Source of the DNA: Akkermansia muciniphila | GTDB lineage: Bacteria > Verrucomicrobiota > Verrucomicrobiia > Limisphaerales > SXQI01 | Direction of reading: 5' to 3' | NCBI GenBank assembly: GCA_945867235.1 | Contig: CAMBHS010000009.1 | Coordinates: 1 to 38,991, forward strand | Length of the DNA stretch: 38,991 nucleotides | Shown here: one piece after another, positions 7,934-16,978 of the stretch | Position numbering within the stretch: the first letter of the stretch is position 1 | How the letters are laid out: every line of letters starts with the position of its first letter | The notes under the pieces: generated by a model | Told to the model about the DNA's origin: nothing | Databases searched by the model: none | The model's input: only the letters and a program-made list of their open reading frames with translations | Position numbers and translations under genes: made by a program

Positions 7934-9427
7934 ATGTCACGCTGTTTTATCATCATTATTTTGCTCGCCACCTACACGGGATTCATTGGGTCATCGAGTG
8001 TGTGGGCTGAGGAAAAAACGGTGCCAGCGGTTGCGAAGAGCGAGGGACAATTTCGCAAAGTAGTGCTGGATGGTGATCGCGATCTCGATGGGGATGGCAA
8101 ATTTGAGGACACCGTCGTGGATGCGATGGAGTTGGCTGTGGCTGGCGATGGACGGGTCTATTTTGTCGAACGTGCCGGAATCATCAAAGTCTGGAAGCCC
8201 ACCACTCAAACGACCACCATCATTGGAAAACTGCCTGTATTCACCGAGTTGGAGGATGGACTTCTGGGGATAACTTTGGATCCTAGTTTTCTAAAAAACG
8301 GGCATATCTATCTCTTCCACTCCGATCCAGTGACATACAAAAGCACGGACGGGAAAAAGATCGGAACCAATTTTGTGTCACGGTTCACGTTGAAAGGGGA
8401 CACATTAGATTTACCTTCGCAGAAAATTTTGATGAGCATCCCCAAGCAGCGTGAGCAATGCTGCCACTCCGCCGGCTCGCTCGCCTTTGATGCACGCGGC
8501 AATCTTTACATCGCCACTGGGGACGACACACACCCCGGCGAATCCGACGGGTTCTCCCCGATTGACGAGCGTCCCGGACGCGGGCCGTGGAACGCGCAAA
8601 AATCTGCCGCCAACGCCAATGATTTACGGGGTAAAATCCTGCGAATCCAACCCAAGGCTGACGGGGGCGTCAGGATTCCAAAAGGGAACCTGTTTCCCGT
8701 CGGCACGCCTAAAACGCGCCCGGAGATTTACACCATGGGCAACCGCAATCCCTTCCGCATCTCCATCGATCCGAGGACAGGATACTTGTATTGGGGCGAG
8801 GTGGGACCGGATGCGGGCGGACCCAATCCTGAAAGGGGACCTGCTGGATTTGACGAAATTAACCAAGCCAGGCTTCCAGGAAATTTCGGTTGGCCTCATT
8901 TTGCTGGGGATAACAAAGCCTACCGCCAATATGACTTCGAGACTAAGAAATCCTCGACGCCATTTGAAACCCTGACACCCGTCAATTTATCCATCCACAA
9001 CACCGGACCCAAGGAACTGCCACAGGCTCAGTCCGCATTCATCTGGTATCCCTACGGAGCCTCCACGAAGTTCCCTGCGGTGGCAACCGGAGGGCGCACA
9101 GCGATGGCGGGGCCTGTTTACTATTTCAATCCCAAATTAAATTCACCTCACAAGTTACCCAAAGAGTTTGACCACACATTGTTCATCTATGAATGGTCGC
9201 GCCACTGGATCATCGCGGTCCATCTCGACCGAGACAACCGCATCGCAAAAAAACCGGATGGGACTCTATGGATGGAACGGTTTTGCGAAAACATGACCTT
9301 TAAAAGACCGATGGATATAGAACTCGGCCCGGATGGCTGTCTTTATATTCTCGAAAACGGAACTGCCTGGAACAACAATAAAGACACGCAGATCATACGA
9401 CTCGAATATAATCCGAACCGGCAATAA
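7934..9427 (+). CDS. Secreted PQQ-dependent sugar (glucose/sorbosone) dehydrogenase-like protein
   Basis: 497 residues with a signal peptide at 1-25 (core IIIILLATYTGF, cleavage near V-W-A). The mature part is a six-bladed GSDH-type propeller: D-G-R-V-Y-F-V-E-R-A-G, L-L-G-I-T-L-D-P-S-F, S-L-A-F-D-A-R-G-N-L-Y-I-A-T-G-D, D-L-R-G-K-I-L-R-I, and G-N-R-N-P-F-R-I-S-I-D-P. A histidine in CCHSAGSLAF falls where soluble glucose dehydrogenases have a conserved catalytic region. Many verrucomicrobial proteins of this family act on sugars or aldoses in the periplasm, with PQQ taken from outside; substrate is unknown. It is last in the plus-strand run, 81 bases after the thioesterase, and may be independently expressed. 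Confidence 0.82.
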   Translation: MSRCFIIIILLATYTGFIGSSSVWAEEKTVPAVAKSEGQFRKVVLDGDRDLDGDGKFEDTVVDAMELAVAGDGRVYFVERAGIIKVWKPTTQTTTIIGKLPVFTELEDGLLGITLDPSFLKNGHIYLFHSDPVTYKSTDGKKIGTNFVSRFTLKGDTLDLPSQKILMSIPKQREQCCHSAGSLAFDARGNLYIATGDDTHPGESDGFSPIDERPGRGPWNAQKSAANANDLRGKILRIQPKADGGVRIPKGNLFPVGTPKTRPEIYTMGNRNPFRISIDPRTGYLYWGEVGPDAGGPNPERGPAGFDEINQARLPGNFGWPHFAGDNKAYRQYDFETKKSSTPFETLTPVNLSIHNTGPKELPQAQSAFIWYPYGASTKFPAVATGGRTAMAGPVYYFNPKLNSPHKLPKEFDHTLFIYEWSRHWIIAVHLDRDNRIAKKPDGTLWMERFCENMTFKRPMDIELGPDGCLYILENGTAWNNNKDTQIIRLEYNPNRQ

Positions 9428-9596
9428 ATTCCGTAAACCTGCATCTTACCGAAGTGAAAAGGTTTGAGAAATGAGATCAAAATAGGCGGGTTCCAAACTC
9501 AGACTTTGACTCTTATTAAGCTTTTGTCCAACGTCACGGCTCTTGCACGCTCGCAAGATCGAGGATAAGGGTTACGAACGTAGTTGCGTAAAAGCC

Positions 9597-12173
9597 ATGG
9601 GAAAAGCACTTATAATAGCAGAGAAACCCTCTGTCGCCACCGACATAGCGAAAGCCTTGGGCGGGTTTGATAAACACGATGATTACTTTGAAAGTGATCG
9701 TTTCGTTATCTCGTCGGCAGTTGGACATTTGCTCACCATCGGGGCTCCGGAGGCATTCGAGGTGAAGCGCGGCAAGTGGACTTTTGCCCATTTACCCGTC
9801 ATCCCGCCTTATTTTGATTTGCTTCCCATCGAAAAATCGTTGGATCGCCTTCGAACACTGACCAAGCTTATCAAACGACCGGACGTCGATCTTTTGATCA
9901 ATGCTTGCGACGCCGGCCGCGAAGGAGAATTAATTTTTCGACATATCGTCCAGCATACGAAATCGAATAAAACCATCCAACGGCTGTGGCTCCAATCCAT
10001 GACCCCCGCAGCGATCCGCGACGGGTTCAACCAACTGCGTGATGATGTGTCCATGAGGCCTTTGGCCGATGCAGCCACCTGTCGTAGCGAGTCAGACTGG
10101 CTTGTGGGGATCAATGGCACACGAGCCATGACGGCCTTCAACTCCAAAAGTGGAGGGTTCCAATTGACCACTGTGGGGCGGGTGCAGACACCGACCCTCG
10201 CCATTTTGGTTGAGCGTGAGGAACGGATCAAAAAATTTGTTTCCCGCGACTATTGGGAAATTCATGGAACGTTTGGAGCCAAGGCAGGAGAGTATTCCGG
10301 TCGGTTGTTTGACGAAAAATATTCGAAGGACAAAACCTCCAAGGAACCTGATGACCAACTCAAGGCCGAACGAGTTTGGTCGAAAGAACAGGCGGATTTA
10401 GTTCGTTCGAAATGCTTGGGTCAACCGGGAGTTGTGACCGAGGAAAGCAAGCCCACGACCCAGCTTTCCCCTTTGTTGTTTGACCTCACCAGTTTGCAGC
10501 GCGAAGGGAATTCTCGGTTCGGTTATCCTGCTCGCCGCACCTTGCAGATCGCCCAGGCACTTTATGAAAAGCACAAGGTGCTGACCTACCCCAGAACTGA
10601 TGCCAAAGCGTTGCCTGAGGATTACGTTGATACCGTCAAGCTGGTCATGGACACATTGAGGGATACCCCTTACGGCAGCTTTGCGGATCACATCCTGAAG
10701 CAGGGCTGGGTGCGCCCTAACAAGCGGGTGTTCAACAACGCCAAAATATCGGATCACTTCGCCATTATTCCAACCCAAATGGCTCCTAAAAACCTCGGTC
10801 CAGACGAGGCGAAAATTTACGATTTAGTCACGCGCCGGTTTCTGGCCGTGTTCTATCCTGCGGCAGAATTTTTAGTAACGACTCGCATCACTCGCGTGGT
10901 GAACGAACCCTTCAAAAGCGAAGGTAAGGTCATGATCAATGCCGGTTGGTTGGGGGTTTATGGGCGTGAGGCTCAGCAGGAGGATACCCCGATGCTCACG
11001 AGAGTGGAACCGAACGAAACGGTGTCCACGAACGAGGTCGATGTGGTGGGATTGCACACCAAGCCTCCCGCGCGTTTCACGGAGGCAACCCTCCTGGGAG
11101 CGATGGAAGGAGCCGGAAAACTTGTTGAAGATGAGGAACTCCGAGACGCGATGGGAGCCAAAGGATTGGGGACTCCCGCGACCCGAGCTGCCATCATCGA
11201 AGGTCTAATTTACGAACAAAATGTGCAGCGAGTGGCGCGCGATCTCCAGGCCACCGCAAAAGGAATCACCTTGATCACTCTCCTCCGGGGTCTTGGCATC
11301 CCCGAGCTTTGTTCCCCTGAACTCACAGGGAACTGGGAGTTTAAGTTGAAGCAGATGGAGCGCGGTCAGTTGGGTCGCACTGAGTTCATGCAGCAGATCG
11401 CGGAAATGACGCAGTCTATTGTCGCCAAGACAAAGCAATACGAAAGCGATACGGTTCCGGGGGATTATTCCAACCTGTCCACTCCGTGCCCTAAATGCAA
11501 TGGGCAGATGAAGGAAACCTACAAAAAATATCAGTGCACCGCTTGCGAATTCTCACTGTGGAAAATCGTGGCCAGCCGCCAGATTGAAGTGAGCGAGGTT
11601 GAGGAACTGCTTCGAGAGAAAAAGGTAGGCCCGCTCCAAGGGTTTAAAAGCAAAATGGGACGTCCCTTTGCGGCACTGATAAAGCTAACGCCCGAGGGGA
11701 AGGCGGAGTTTGATTTCGGTCAATCGAGTTCTGAGAGCGATGCGGAAGTTGATTTTACGGGACTAGAAACACTCGGCAAATGTCCAAAATGTAGCGGACA
11801 AGTTTACGAGAATGGAATGCACTATATGTGCCAAAATTCCACCGGTCCCACCAAGTCATGCGATTTTCGAACCGGTAAAATTATTTTGCAACGCGCCATA
11901 GAACGGGCACAGGTCACGAAACTGCTGACGGATCGCAAAACGGATTTGTTGCAAAAATTTATTTCGAAAAAAGGCCGCCCATTCTCCGCCTTTTTGGTCG
12001 TTGGTGAAAATCACAAGGTGGGATTTGAATTCGCTCCACGCGAAGCCGGTTCCAAATCCACCGTTGGAAAACGCCGCACGGCAGTTAAAAAACCTGCGGC
12101 GCGCAAGTCCTATCCAAAACCAACCAAGGATTCAGCAGGACCCAATATCCCCAGCGATGACGTTCCATTTTAA
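9597..12173 (+). CDS. topB: DNA topoisomerase III-type (type IA) with C-terminal zinc ribbons
   Basis: 858 residues from the ATG at 9597; frame continues 18 codons upstream, but MGKALIIAEKPSVATDIAKA is the classic TopB beginning. Toprim domain residues 1-150 include E-K-P-S, and N-A-C-D-A-G-R-E-G-E-L-I-F-R as the acidic metal-binding motif. The catalytic tyrosine is Y331 in LTYPRTDAK, close to E. coli Y328. Two cysteine clusters follow the core: C-P-K-C...C-x2-C near residues 631-655, and C-P-K-C...C...C near 729-755. The C-terminal tail is Lys/Pro-rich. It relaxes and decatenates single-stranded crossovers at replication and recombination intermediates. The gene is complete and alone in its transcription unit apart from typA, 177 bases downstream. 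Confidence 0.93.
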   Translation: MGKALIIAEKPSVATDIAKALGGFDKHDDYFESDRFVISSAVGHLLTIGAPEAFEVKRGKWTFAHLPVIPPYFDLLPIEKSLDRLRTLTKLIKRPDVDLLINACDAGREGELIFRHIVQHTKSNKTIQRLWLQSMTPAAIRDGFNQLRDDVSMRPLADAATCRSESDWLVGINGTRAMTAFNSKSGGFQLTTVGRVQTPTLAILVEREERIKKFVSRDYWEIHGTFGAKAGEYSGRLFDEKYSKDKTSKEPDDQLKAERVWSKEQADLVRSKCLGQPGVVTEESKPTTQLSPLLFDLTSLQREGNSRFGYPARRTLQIAQALYEKHKVLTYPRTDAKALPEDYVDTVKLVMDTLRDTPYGSFADHILKQGWVRPNKRVFNNAKISDHFAIIPTQMAPKNLGPDEAKIYDLVTRRFLAVFYPAAEFLVTTRITRVVNEPFKSEGKVMINAGWLGVYGREAQQEDTPMLTRVEPNETVSTNEVDVVGLHTKPPARFTEATLLGAMEGAGKLVEDEELRDAMGAKGLGTPATRAAIIEGLIYEQNVQRVARDLQATAKGITLITLLRGLGIPELCSPELTGNWEFKLKQMERGQLGRTEFMQQIAEMTQSIVAKTKQYESDTVPGDYSNLSTPCPKCNGQMKETYKKYQCTACEFSLWKIVASRQIEVSEVEELLREKKVGPLQGFKSKMGRPFAALIKLTPEGKAEFDFGQSSSESDAEVDFTGLETLGKCPKCSGQVYENGMHYMCQNSTGPTKSCDFRTGKIILQRAIERAQVTKLLTDRKTDLLQKFISKKGRPFSAFLVVGENHKVGFEFAPREAGSKSTVGKRRTAVKKPAARKSYPKPTKDSAGPNIPSDDVPF

Positions 12174-12350
12174 TCCATCAGATTCGAATGATTCGATGCG
12201 CTCGTGAGTTTTTTCCTGACTGAGTTCCCCTCGGTGGAAATTCGCTGCGAGACCATTCCACAAAGGGGAGACCTTTTGCCCGTTGGATTCGGATTGACTT
12301 TTACATAGGTAGAGCCACGATGGAAGGCTGATTAGTTGAAATTGGACCTT

Positions 12351-14180
12351 ATGGAGCACATTCGAAATATCGCCATTATCGCGCACGTTGATCATGGAAA
12401 AACCACATTAGTAGATTGCTTACTCAAGCAATCGGGCACTTTCCGCGCGAACCAAGCGACCGAAGAGCGCATGATGGACTCAATGGACTTGGAACGTGAG
12501 AAGGGCATCACGATCCGAGCCAAAAATGCGGCGTTCAAGTATAAAAATTTCCACGTCAATATCGTGGACACCCCCGGCCACGCCGATTTCGGAGGCGAAG
12601 TCGAGCGGATCATGAACATGATCGACGGGGTATTGCTGGTCGTCGATGCTTCGGAGGGCCCCCAAGCCCAGACCCGCTTTGTATTGCGCAAAGCTCTTGA
12701 AGCTGGAGCAAAGCCCATCGTGGTAATCAATAAGATTGACCGAGACAACGTGGCTCCTCACAAGGTGTTGGATCTTGTTTTTGAACTCTTCGTCTCGCTG
12801 CATGCAACGGATGAACAGTTGGATTTTCCGGTGATTTACGCGTCCGCCAAACAAGGCTTCGCCAAGTCCGAATTGGATCACGCCAGTGGGACGATGGAAC
12901 CGCTCTTTGATGCGATCATCAGACACATTCCGGCTCCACGTGCATTCGCCAGCGTGCATTTCAAAATGCTGGTCGCCAATCTGGATTACAACGATTACAT
13001 CGGTCGTATTGCTTTTGGAAAGATCCTTGGAGGCAAAGTAAAAATTGGCGATCCCGTCGTTTGCATTCATGGGGACGGACGCAAATCCCAATCGAAAGTC
13101 ACTAAAGTGTTTCATTTTGACGGAATGAAACGAATTGAGATCCAAGAGGCTCATGCGGGGGATATTGTGGGGATCAGTGGTTTTGAGGATGTGTTTATTG
13201 GTGAAACCATCACAGACAGTCTCGATGCCGAGCCGTTACCCTTTAAACCGATCGATCCGCCAACCATCCAGATGGAATTTGCGGTAAATGACGGACCTTT
13301 AGCCGGTTTGGATGGCAAATTGGTGACGGCCCGACATATCAGGGAACGTCTGACGCGTGAAATTCGGACGAACGTATCTTTGCGCATTGCAGATACGGCG
13401 GCACCGAACATATTTGAAGTGTCAGGGAGAGGCGAAATGCAGATTGCGATTCTTGTGGAGCAGATGCGCCGCGAGGGTCATGAGGTGCTGGTTTCCCGTC
13501 CCGAAGTGCTTTATCGCAGGGATGCGGATGGCAACCTGCTCGAACCCTTGGAAAAACTGTATCTCGAAATTCCGAAGGATGCCATGGGGGATGTGTTGCA
13601 AAACCTCGCGGGACGCAAAGGTGAAATCACGAATATGGATCACCACGGCGACCAGGTTTCCATCGAAGCGATCATTCCGACACGTGGTTTGATCGGTTTT
13701 GAGACCGATTTGGTGAACCAGACTCGCGGCATGGGCGTGATCAGTCATTTATTTTTTGAATACGGTCCTGATCGCGGTGAGATTGCAGCGAGAAAGAACG
13801 GGTCTCTCGTGAGTATGGAGGCCGGTGAAGCGACTGCCTACGCCCTTTGCGCGACGCAAGAACGCGGTCGCCTCATGGTGGAACCCGGTGACCAGATTTA
13901 CATTGGAATGATCGTCGGTGAGAATGCTCGCGAAACTGACATCCCCGTCAATCCCTGCAAATCCAAACGGCTGACCAATATGCGGTCGCAAGGAGATGGT
14001 AAAGGCGTCCAACTCGATGCACCTCTCAAGTTGTCTCTCGAACGCTCGCTCGAATATATTGGTTCCGATGAGTATGTCGAAGCCACTCCTCATTATTTGC
14101 GTCTGCGCAAAAAGATTCTCGACGAGGGCCAGCGAAAACGGGCTTCACAAAGCCGCGTGTTCAAAATCCTCGGAGAATAA
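12351..14180 (+). CDS. typA: TypA/BipA ribosome-associated GTPase
   Basis: 609 residues from the ATG at 12351, the family's normal length; a TTG at 12336 would add five residues. G1 is A-H-V-D-H-G-K-T-T, the switch I region has E-R-E-K-G-I-T-I, G3 is D-T-P-G-H-A-D-F-G-G-E-V-E-R, and G4 is N-K-I-D. The EF-G-like C-terminal part carries RGLIGFETDLVNQTRGMG, a BipA-specific signature. It is a translational GTPase that helps 50S subunit assembly, notably under cold or stress. The protein ends normally and is followed 16 bases later by a strong intrinsic terminator. Confidence 0.96.
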   Translation: MEHIRNIAIIAHVDHGKTTLVDCLLKQSGTFRANQATEERMMDSMDLEREKGITIRAKNAAFKYKNFHVNIVDTPGHADFGGEVERIMNMIDGVLLVVDASEGPQAQTRFVLRKALEAGAKPIVVINKIDRDNVAPHKVLDLVFELFVSLHATDEQLDFPVIYASAKQGFAKSELDHASGTMEPLFDAIIRHIPAPRAFASVHFKMLVANLDYNDYIGRIAFGKILGGKVKIGDPVVCIHGDGRKSQSKVTKVFHFDGMKRIEIQEAHAGDIVGISGFEDVFIGETITDSLDAEPLPFKPIDPPTIQMEFAVNDGPLAGLDGKLVTARHIRERLTREIRTNVSLRIADTAAPNIFEVSGRGEMQIAILVEQMRREGHEVLVSRPEVLYRRDADGNLLEPLEKLYLEIPKDAMGDVLQNLAGRKGEITNMDHHGDQVSIEAIIPTRGLIGFETDLVNQTRGMGVISHLFFEYGPDRGEIAARKNGSLVSMEAGEATAYALCATQERGRLMVEPGDQIYIGMIVGENARETDIPVNPCKSKRLTNMRSQGDGKGVQLDAPLKLSLERSLEYIGSDEYVEATPHYLRLRKKILDEGQRKRASQSRVFKILGE

Positions 14181-14196
14181 TCCAGTTTTCACATCA

Positions 14197-14232
14197 GGAT
14201 CAGGAGCGACCCGCGTTCCTGATCCTTTTTTT
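14197..14232 (+). terminator. Intrinsic terminator of typA
   Basis: Stem GGATCAGGA (14197-14205) pairs perfectly with TCCTGATCC (14217-14225). It is extended inward by G-U, C-G and G-C pairs around a five-base loop, and followed by seven Ts at 14226-14232. Position and polarity fit typA, 16 bases upstream. Confidence 0.92.
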
Positions 14233-14347
14233 GTTTTCAGGAGTCGCTTGCACACTCCATGATTTGATGCGGCAATTTCCCGTTCCAAGCCAGGGGGTTA
14301 ACGGGCGGAGTTCATCAGCAAATCCCCAAAAATATCAGGGAATTCTG

Positions 14348-14376
14348 TTGACCCATCCGAGAGTTTTGAATACTTT
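14348..14376 (+). promoter_or_regulatory. Sigma-70-type promoter for tRNA-Asp
   Basis: TTGACC at 14348-14353 and TACTTT at 14371-14376 are separated by 17 bases. The predicted start near 14383 lies about 9 bases before the mature tRNA end. The -35 is near-consensus, the -10 is weaker. Confidence 0.6.
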
Positions 14377-14391
14377 CTGCTCCCCAAACGC

Positions 14392-14468
14392 GGGGGTGTA
14401 GCTCAATTGGTTAGAGCGCTGCCCTGTCACGGCAGAGGTTACGGGTTCGAGCCCCGCCACTCCCGCCA
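14392..14468 (+). tRNA. tRNA-Asp (anticodon GTC)
   Basis: A 77-base cloverleaf with encoded CCA. The acceptor stem GGGGGTG pairs with CACTCCC (one G-T), discriminator G. The D arm is GCTC/GAGC with a GG in the loop. The anticodon arm CTGCC/GGCAG encloses CTGTCAC, anticodon GTC at 14426-14428. The T arm is CGGG-TTCGAGC-CCCG. The gene stands alone between typA and a convergent minus-strand gene that ends at 14495. Confidence 0.96.
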
Positions 14469-14494
14469 CTTTCCCGCGTTCCGGTCGGTGAGGG

Positions 14495-16321
14495 TCACCG
14501 TTGATCCGCTCGTGCCTTGCGGATGGCGTTCAGATTGGATCGAGCCACGGTGTCCTCTGGATTTATTTCCAAGGCTTTTTCAAAAAATACTTCTGCCTCC
14601 GCGTAGCTGCGAATCCCCATGCAAATGAGACCGATATTTCCGTAGGCCTCGTAATCTAAAGGATTGGTTTTTAGTGCCGCCTCAAATTCGGTGCGTGCCT
14701 GTGGCAGTAATTTTTGACGCAGGTAGATCGAACCGAGTTGACTGTGAGCCACAGGATCGGAGGGCTTGATGCTGATGGCAGTTCGCAAATGTTGCACCGC
14801 TTCATCAATGCGACCGAGAACGAATAGGGCACTGCCTAATTTCGCATGGGACTCGGCGTCGAGGGGATCCGTTTGCAAGCGCAGTCGGATTGACTCTGCG
14901 GAATCATGGGTGAATTTGATAAGGTAATCGTTCGAGAGTGGGGCGAGGTCACTGCGGTTGCGGGGAAGGACTTGAAACCACAACTCGCCCATTTCATCCG
15001 TCGTTTGCAATCCGTAACGAACGCGCTTAGGAGGTTGGTTCGGGTTATGAATATTCTCCGCAGAGTTGTCGAAACTGAAGCGCATGAAGAGGGTGGTTCC
15101 TTTGGGCAAAAAGATGGGATTCTGATACGCGTAATCCCCTTGCCAGTTAAAATCCCAATTCTTGATGAGCAGTAAATCTTTCTGAATCCCGTCGGGGAGG
15201 ACTGCCCAGCCTTCGAGTTTTTTGCCTAAGTAATGAGTGTGAGGATTGATGCGCAGGAGATCCACATCCACCGGCAAAATATAACTGTTGGTGATGGTGT
15301 AGTCCTTTTGGCCCGGTGCTATGTCGATCGTGTATCGGGCTAATTTGAGGAGGTAGGGCGTGTTCGTGGGCGGACGATCCGTAAAATAAAACCCTACGGA
15401 AGGCAGGACGGCTTCCGGTTTCCCTGAAGGATGGAGATGAAGTTGGAGAACGAGGTCGGAACGTTTTTCCAACATCCAAGAAAGCCCATCGGGGGATTGC
15501 ATCGCCGGTTTGCCAGGCTGCCAGCCTAGAGTTTGCCCCATGGGCATATGGACGCTGGGTGGAAGTTCCATCCCATCAAAACCCGGCGGTTGCGAATCGC
15601 CTGTGAGATAACGGGATTGTCGCGTGGCATCGATTTCAACGAAGGCGTGATGAACCACTTTGGGGTTGCCGGGATGAAATTCCACCGCTCGAACATACCT
15701 GTTTTCCAATCCAGGAATCGGAACCACAAAGTTACGATAAATATCCTTACCGTCAGCCGGAAGTTGAAACGCCGAGGGCAGGCTGACAATTAAATCGGGG
15801 GGACCTAACTCCCAATCGTCGGACCACTGAGGCAAGGGAGGCAGGGCTTCAGGCGAACCTTCCTTCGAGCCTTCCGTCAGCCATTGCAGAAGCACTCCTC
15901 GCTGTGCGACCGACAAGGACCGATCATCGACAAAGGCGGCATAGCCCGGGGAAGGAAGCCACGGCGGCATGAACCCAGAATCGAGAACCTCTCGAATGGA
16001 TTGGGGGCGCTGTTTAAGATCGTTAAAAGTCAGTAAAGAAAATGGACCCGATTGACCCGGGCGATGGCAGTGGGAGCATTTGTTGAAAATGATCGGGGCG
16101 ACATCCTTGGTGAAGGTGAGCGATCCGGCAGGATGGGGAATGTATGCGTCGGCGATCGCAACCTTCGGCGTTGGTTTTTTGTTGAGAACATAACCGGCAA
16201 TTGCGGCAGTTCCCATGACCACAAACGCGATGACAAGGACTTTGATCGGCAGCGGCTTTGCTGGCGGTCGGTTTCCTTGACCGCTCGAATGGGTTGAATT
16301 TGTGTTCTTATTTTTTGTCAT
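14495..16321 (-). CDS. Cytochrome c / copper type II monooxygenase-like / TPR fusion protein
   Basis: 608 residues from the ATG at 16321, which overlaps the upstream stop as ATGA; a start 7 codons earlier is possible but less likely. One transmembrane helix lies at about residues 26-46, then a single heme c site C-S-H-C-H at 82-86. The middle region resembles peptidylglycine-hydroxylating (PHM-type) copper monooxygenases, with V-V-H-H-A-F, L-H-L-H-P and P-H-T-H-Y as candidate copper ligands. The C-terminal 110 residues are three TPR units. This arrangement recurs in Verrucomicrobia and Acidobacteria, next to redoxin genes, and is usually assigned to the ascorbate-dependent monooxygenase superfamily; substrate is unknown. 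It should act outside the cytoplasmic membrane, anchored by its N-terminus. Confidence 0.8.
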   Translation of the reverse strand: MTKNKNTNSTHSSGQGNRPPAKPLPIKVLVIAFVVMGTAAIAGYVLNKKPTPKVAIADAYIPHPAGSLTFTKDVAPIIFNKCSHCHRPGQSGPFSLLTFNDLKQRPQSIREVLDSGFMPPWLPSPGYAAFVDDRSLSVAQRGVLLQWLTEGSKEGSPEALPPLPQWSDDWELGPPDLIVSLPSAFQLPADGKDIYRNFVVPIPGLENRYVRAVEFHPGNPKVVHHAFVEIDATRQSRYLTGDSQPPGFDGMELPPSVHMPMGQTLGWQPGKPAMQSPDGLSWMLEKRSDLVLQLHLHPSGKPEAVLPSVGFYFTDRPPTNTPYLLKLARYTIDIAPGQKDYTITNSYILPVDVDLLRINPHTHYLGKKLEGWAVLPDGIQKDLLLIKNWDFNWQGDYAYQNPIFLPKGTTLFMRFSFDNSAENIHNPNQPPKRVRYGLQTTDEMGELWFQVLPRNRSDLAPLSNDYLIKFTHDSAESIRLRLQTDPLDAESHAKLGSALFVLGRIDEAVQHLRTAISIKPSDPVAHSQLGSIYLRQKLLPQARTEFEAALKTNPLDYEAYGNIGLICMGIRSYAEAEVFFEKALEINPEDTVARSNLNAIRKARADQR

Positions 16322-16947
16322 CGGATCGGTGCAATATAACAACCCACAGCACGAGTGCTGGCAATGGTGACCTGTTCGCCCTTGTCAATTTGTCCAAGCA
16401 CCTGTCGCAGGGTATTTTCTGTCGCTTCCGGACGGGAGCTTCCGAAATCTACATGACGATTGTCAATGCGCCCGTGGTAAACGAGTCCTTTGCCGGGAAT
16501 AAATACGGCAGCCTCGGGAGTGACCTTCGCCTGGCTCAGGGCGACCAGTTTTTGGGCAGGATCACGCAGGGCACGGGAGGGGAGTTGGAATTCTAACTGA
16601 TGTTTTAAAAGTTCTTTGTCCGAGGACTCTGCGTCGGGATAAACCACCCAAACCGTCATCCCCCTTGCCGCGTAGTCATCATGCAATCGCCTGATTTCCG
16701 GCGCATACCGATTGGAAATTGGACAATCAGTTTTGATGAAAATAAGCACAACGCAACGCCCCGTGCTGTTGGCTAAAGGGTCCACGGCATTGCCATCCAA
16801 GTCGTAGGTCGATTGGGATGGTTGATTCAATTGTTTCCCGGGTTCCGACGAGTTTTCATGGCGCATCCAGAAAATACGGGTGATAGCCCACCCCGCGATA
16901 ATGATCACCGCGATGAACCGAATCAGGTTTGTGTATTTAGGTTGCAT
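16318..16947 (-). CDS. Membrane-anchored redoxin (thioredoxin-fold) protein
   Basis: 209 residues from the ATG at 16947, preferred because it leaves a 31-base gap to the upstream gene and opens directly with a signal anchor (LIRFIAVIIIAGWAI). A longer frame to 17058 would overlap the upstream gene. The redoxin domain carries FIKTDCPISNRYAPEIRRLH with a single cysteine where thioredoxins have C-x-x-C, as in SCO/AhpC-like redoxins of this group, and the cis-proline-type segment V-T-P-E-A-A-V-F. It overlaps the cytochrome c/monooxygenase gene by ATGA, so the two are translationally coupled. It probably acts in the periplasm with that protein, for instance in electron transfer or copper/heme-site maturation (inference). 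Confidence 0.8.
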   Translation of the reverse strand: MQPKYTNLIRFIAVIIIAGWAITRIFWMRHENSSEPGKQLNQPSQSTYDLDGNAVDPLANSTGRCVVLIFIKTDCPISNRYAPEIRRLHDDYAARGMTVWVVYPDAESSDKELLKHQLEFQLPSRALRDPAQKLVALSQAKVTPEAAVFIPGKGLVYHGRIDNRHVDFGSSRPEATENTLRQVLGQIDKGEQVTIASTRAVGCYIAPIR

Positions 16948-16978
16948 GAACTCGAAGAATGCTGGGGGTGGGTTGGTC

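Noticed and set aside
12480-13154. Minus-strand open frame of 224 codons
   Set aside because: Antisense to the highly conserved typA gene.
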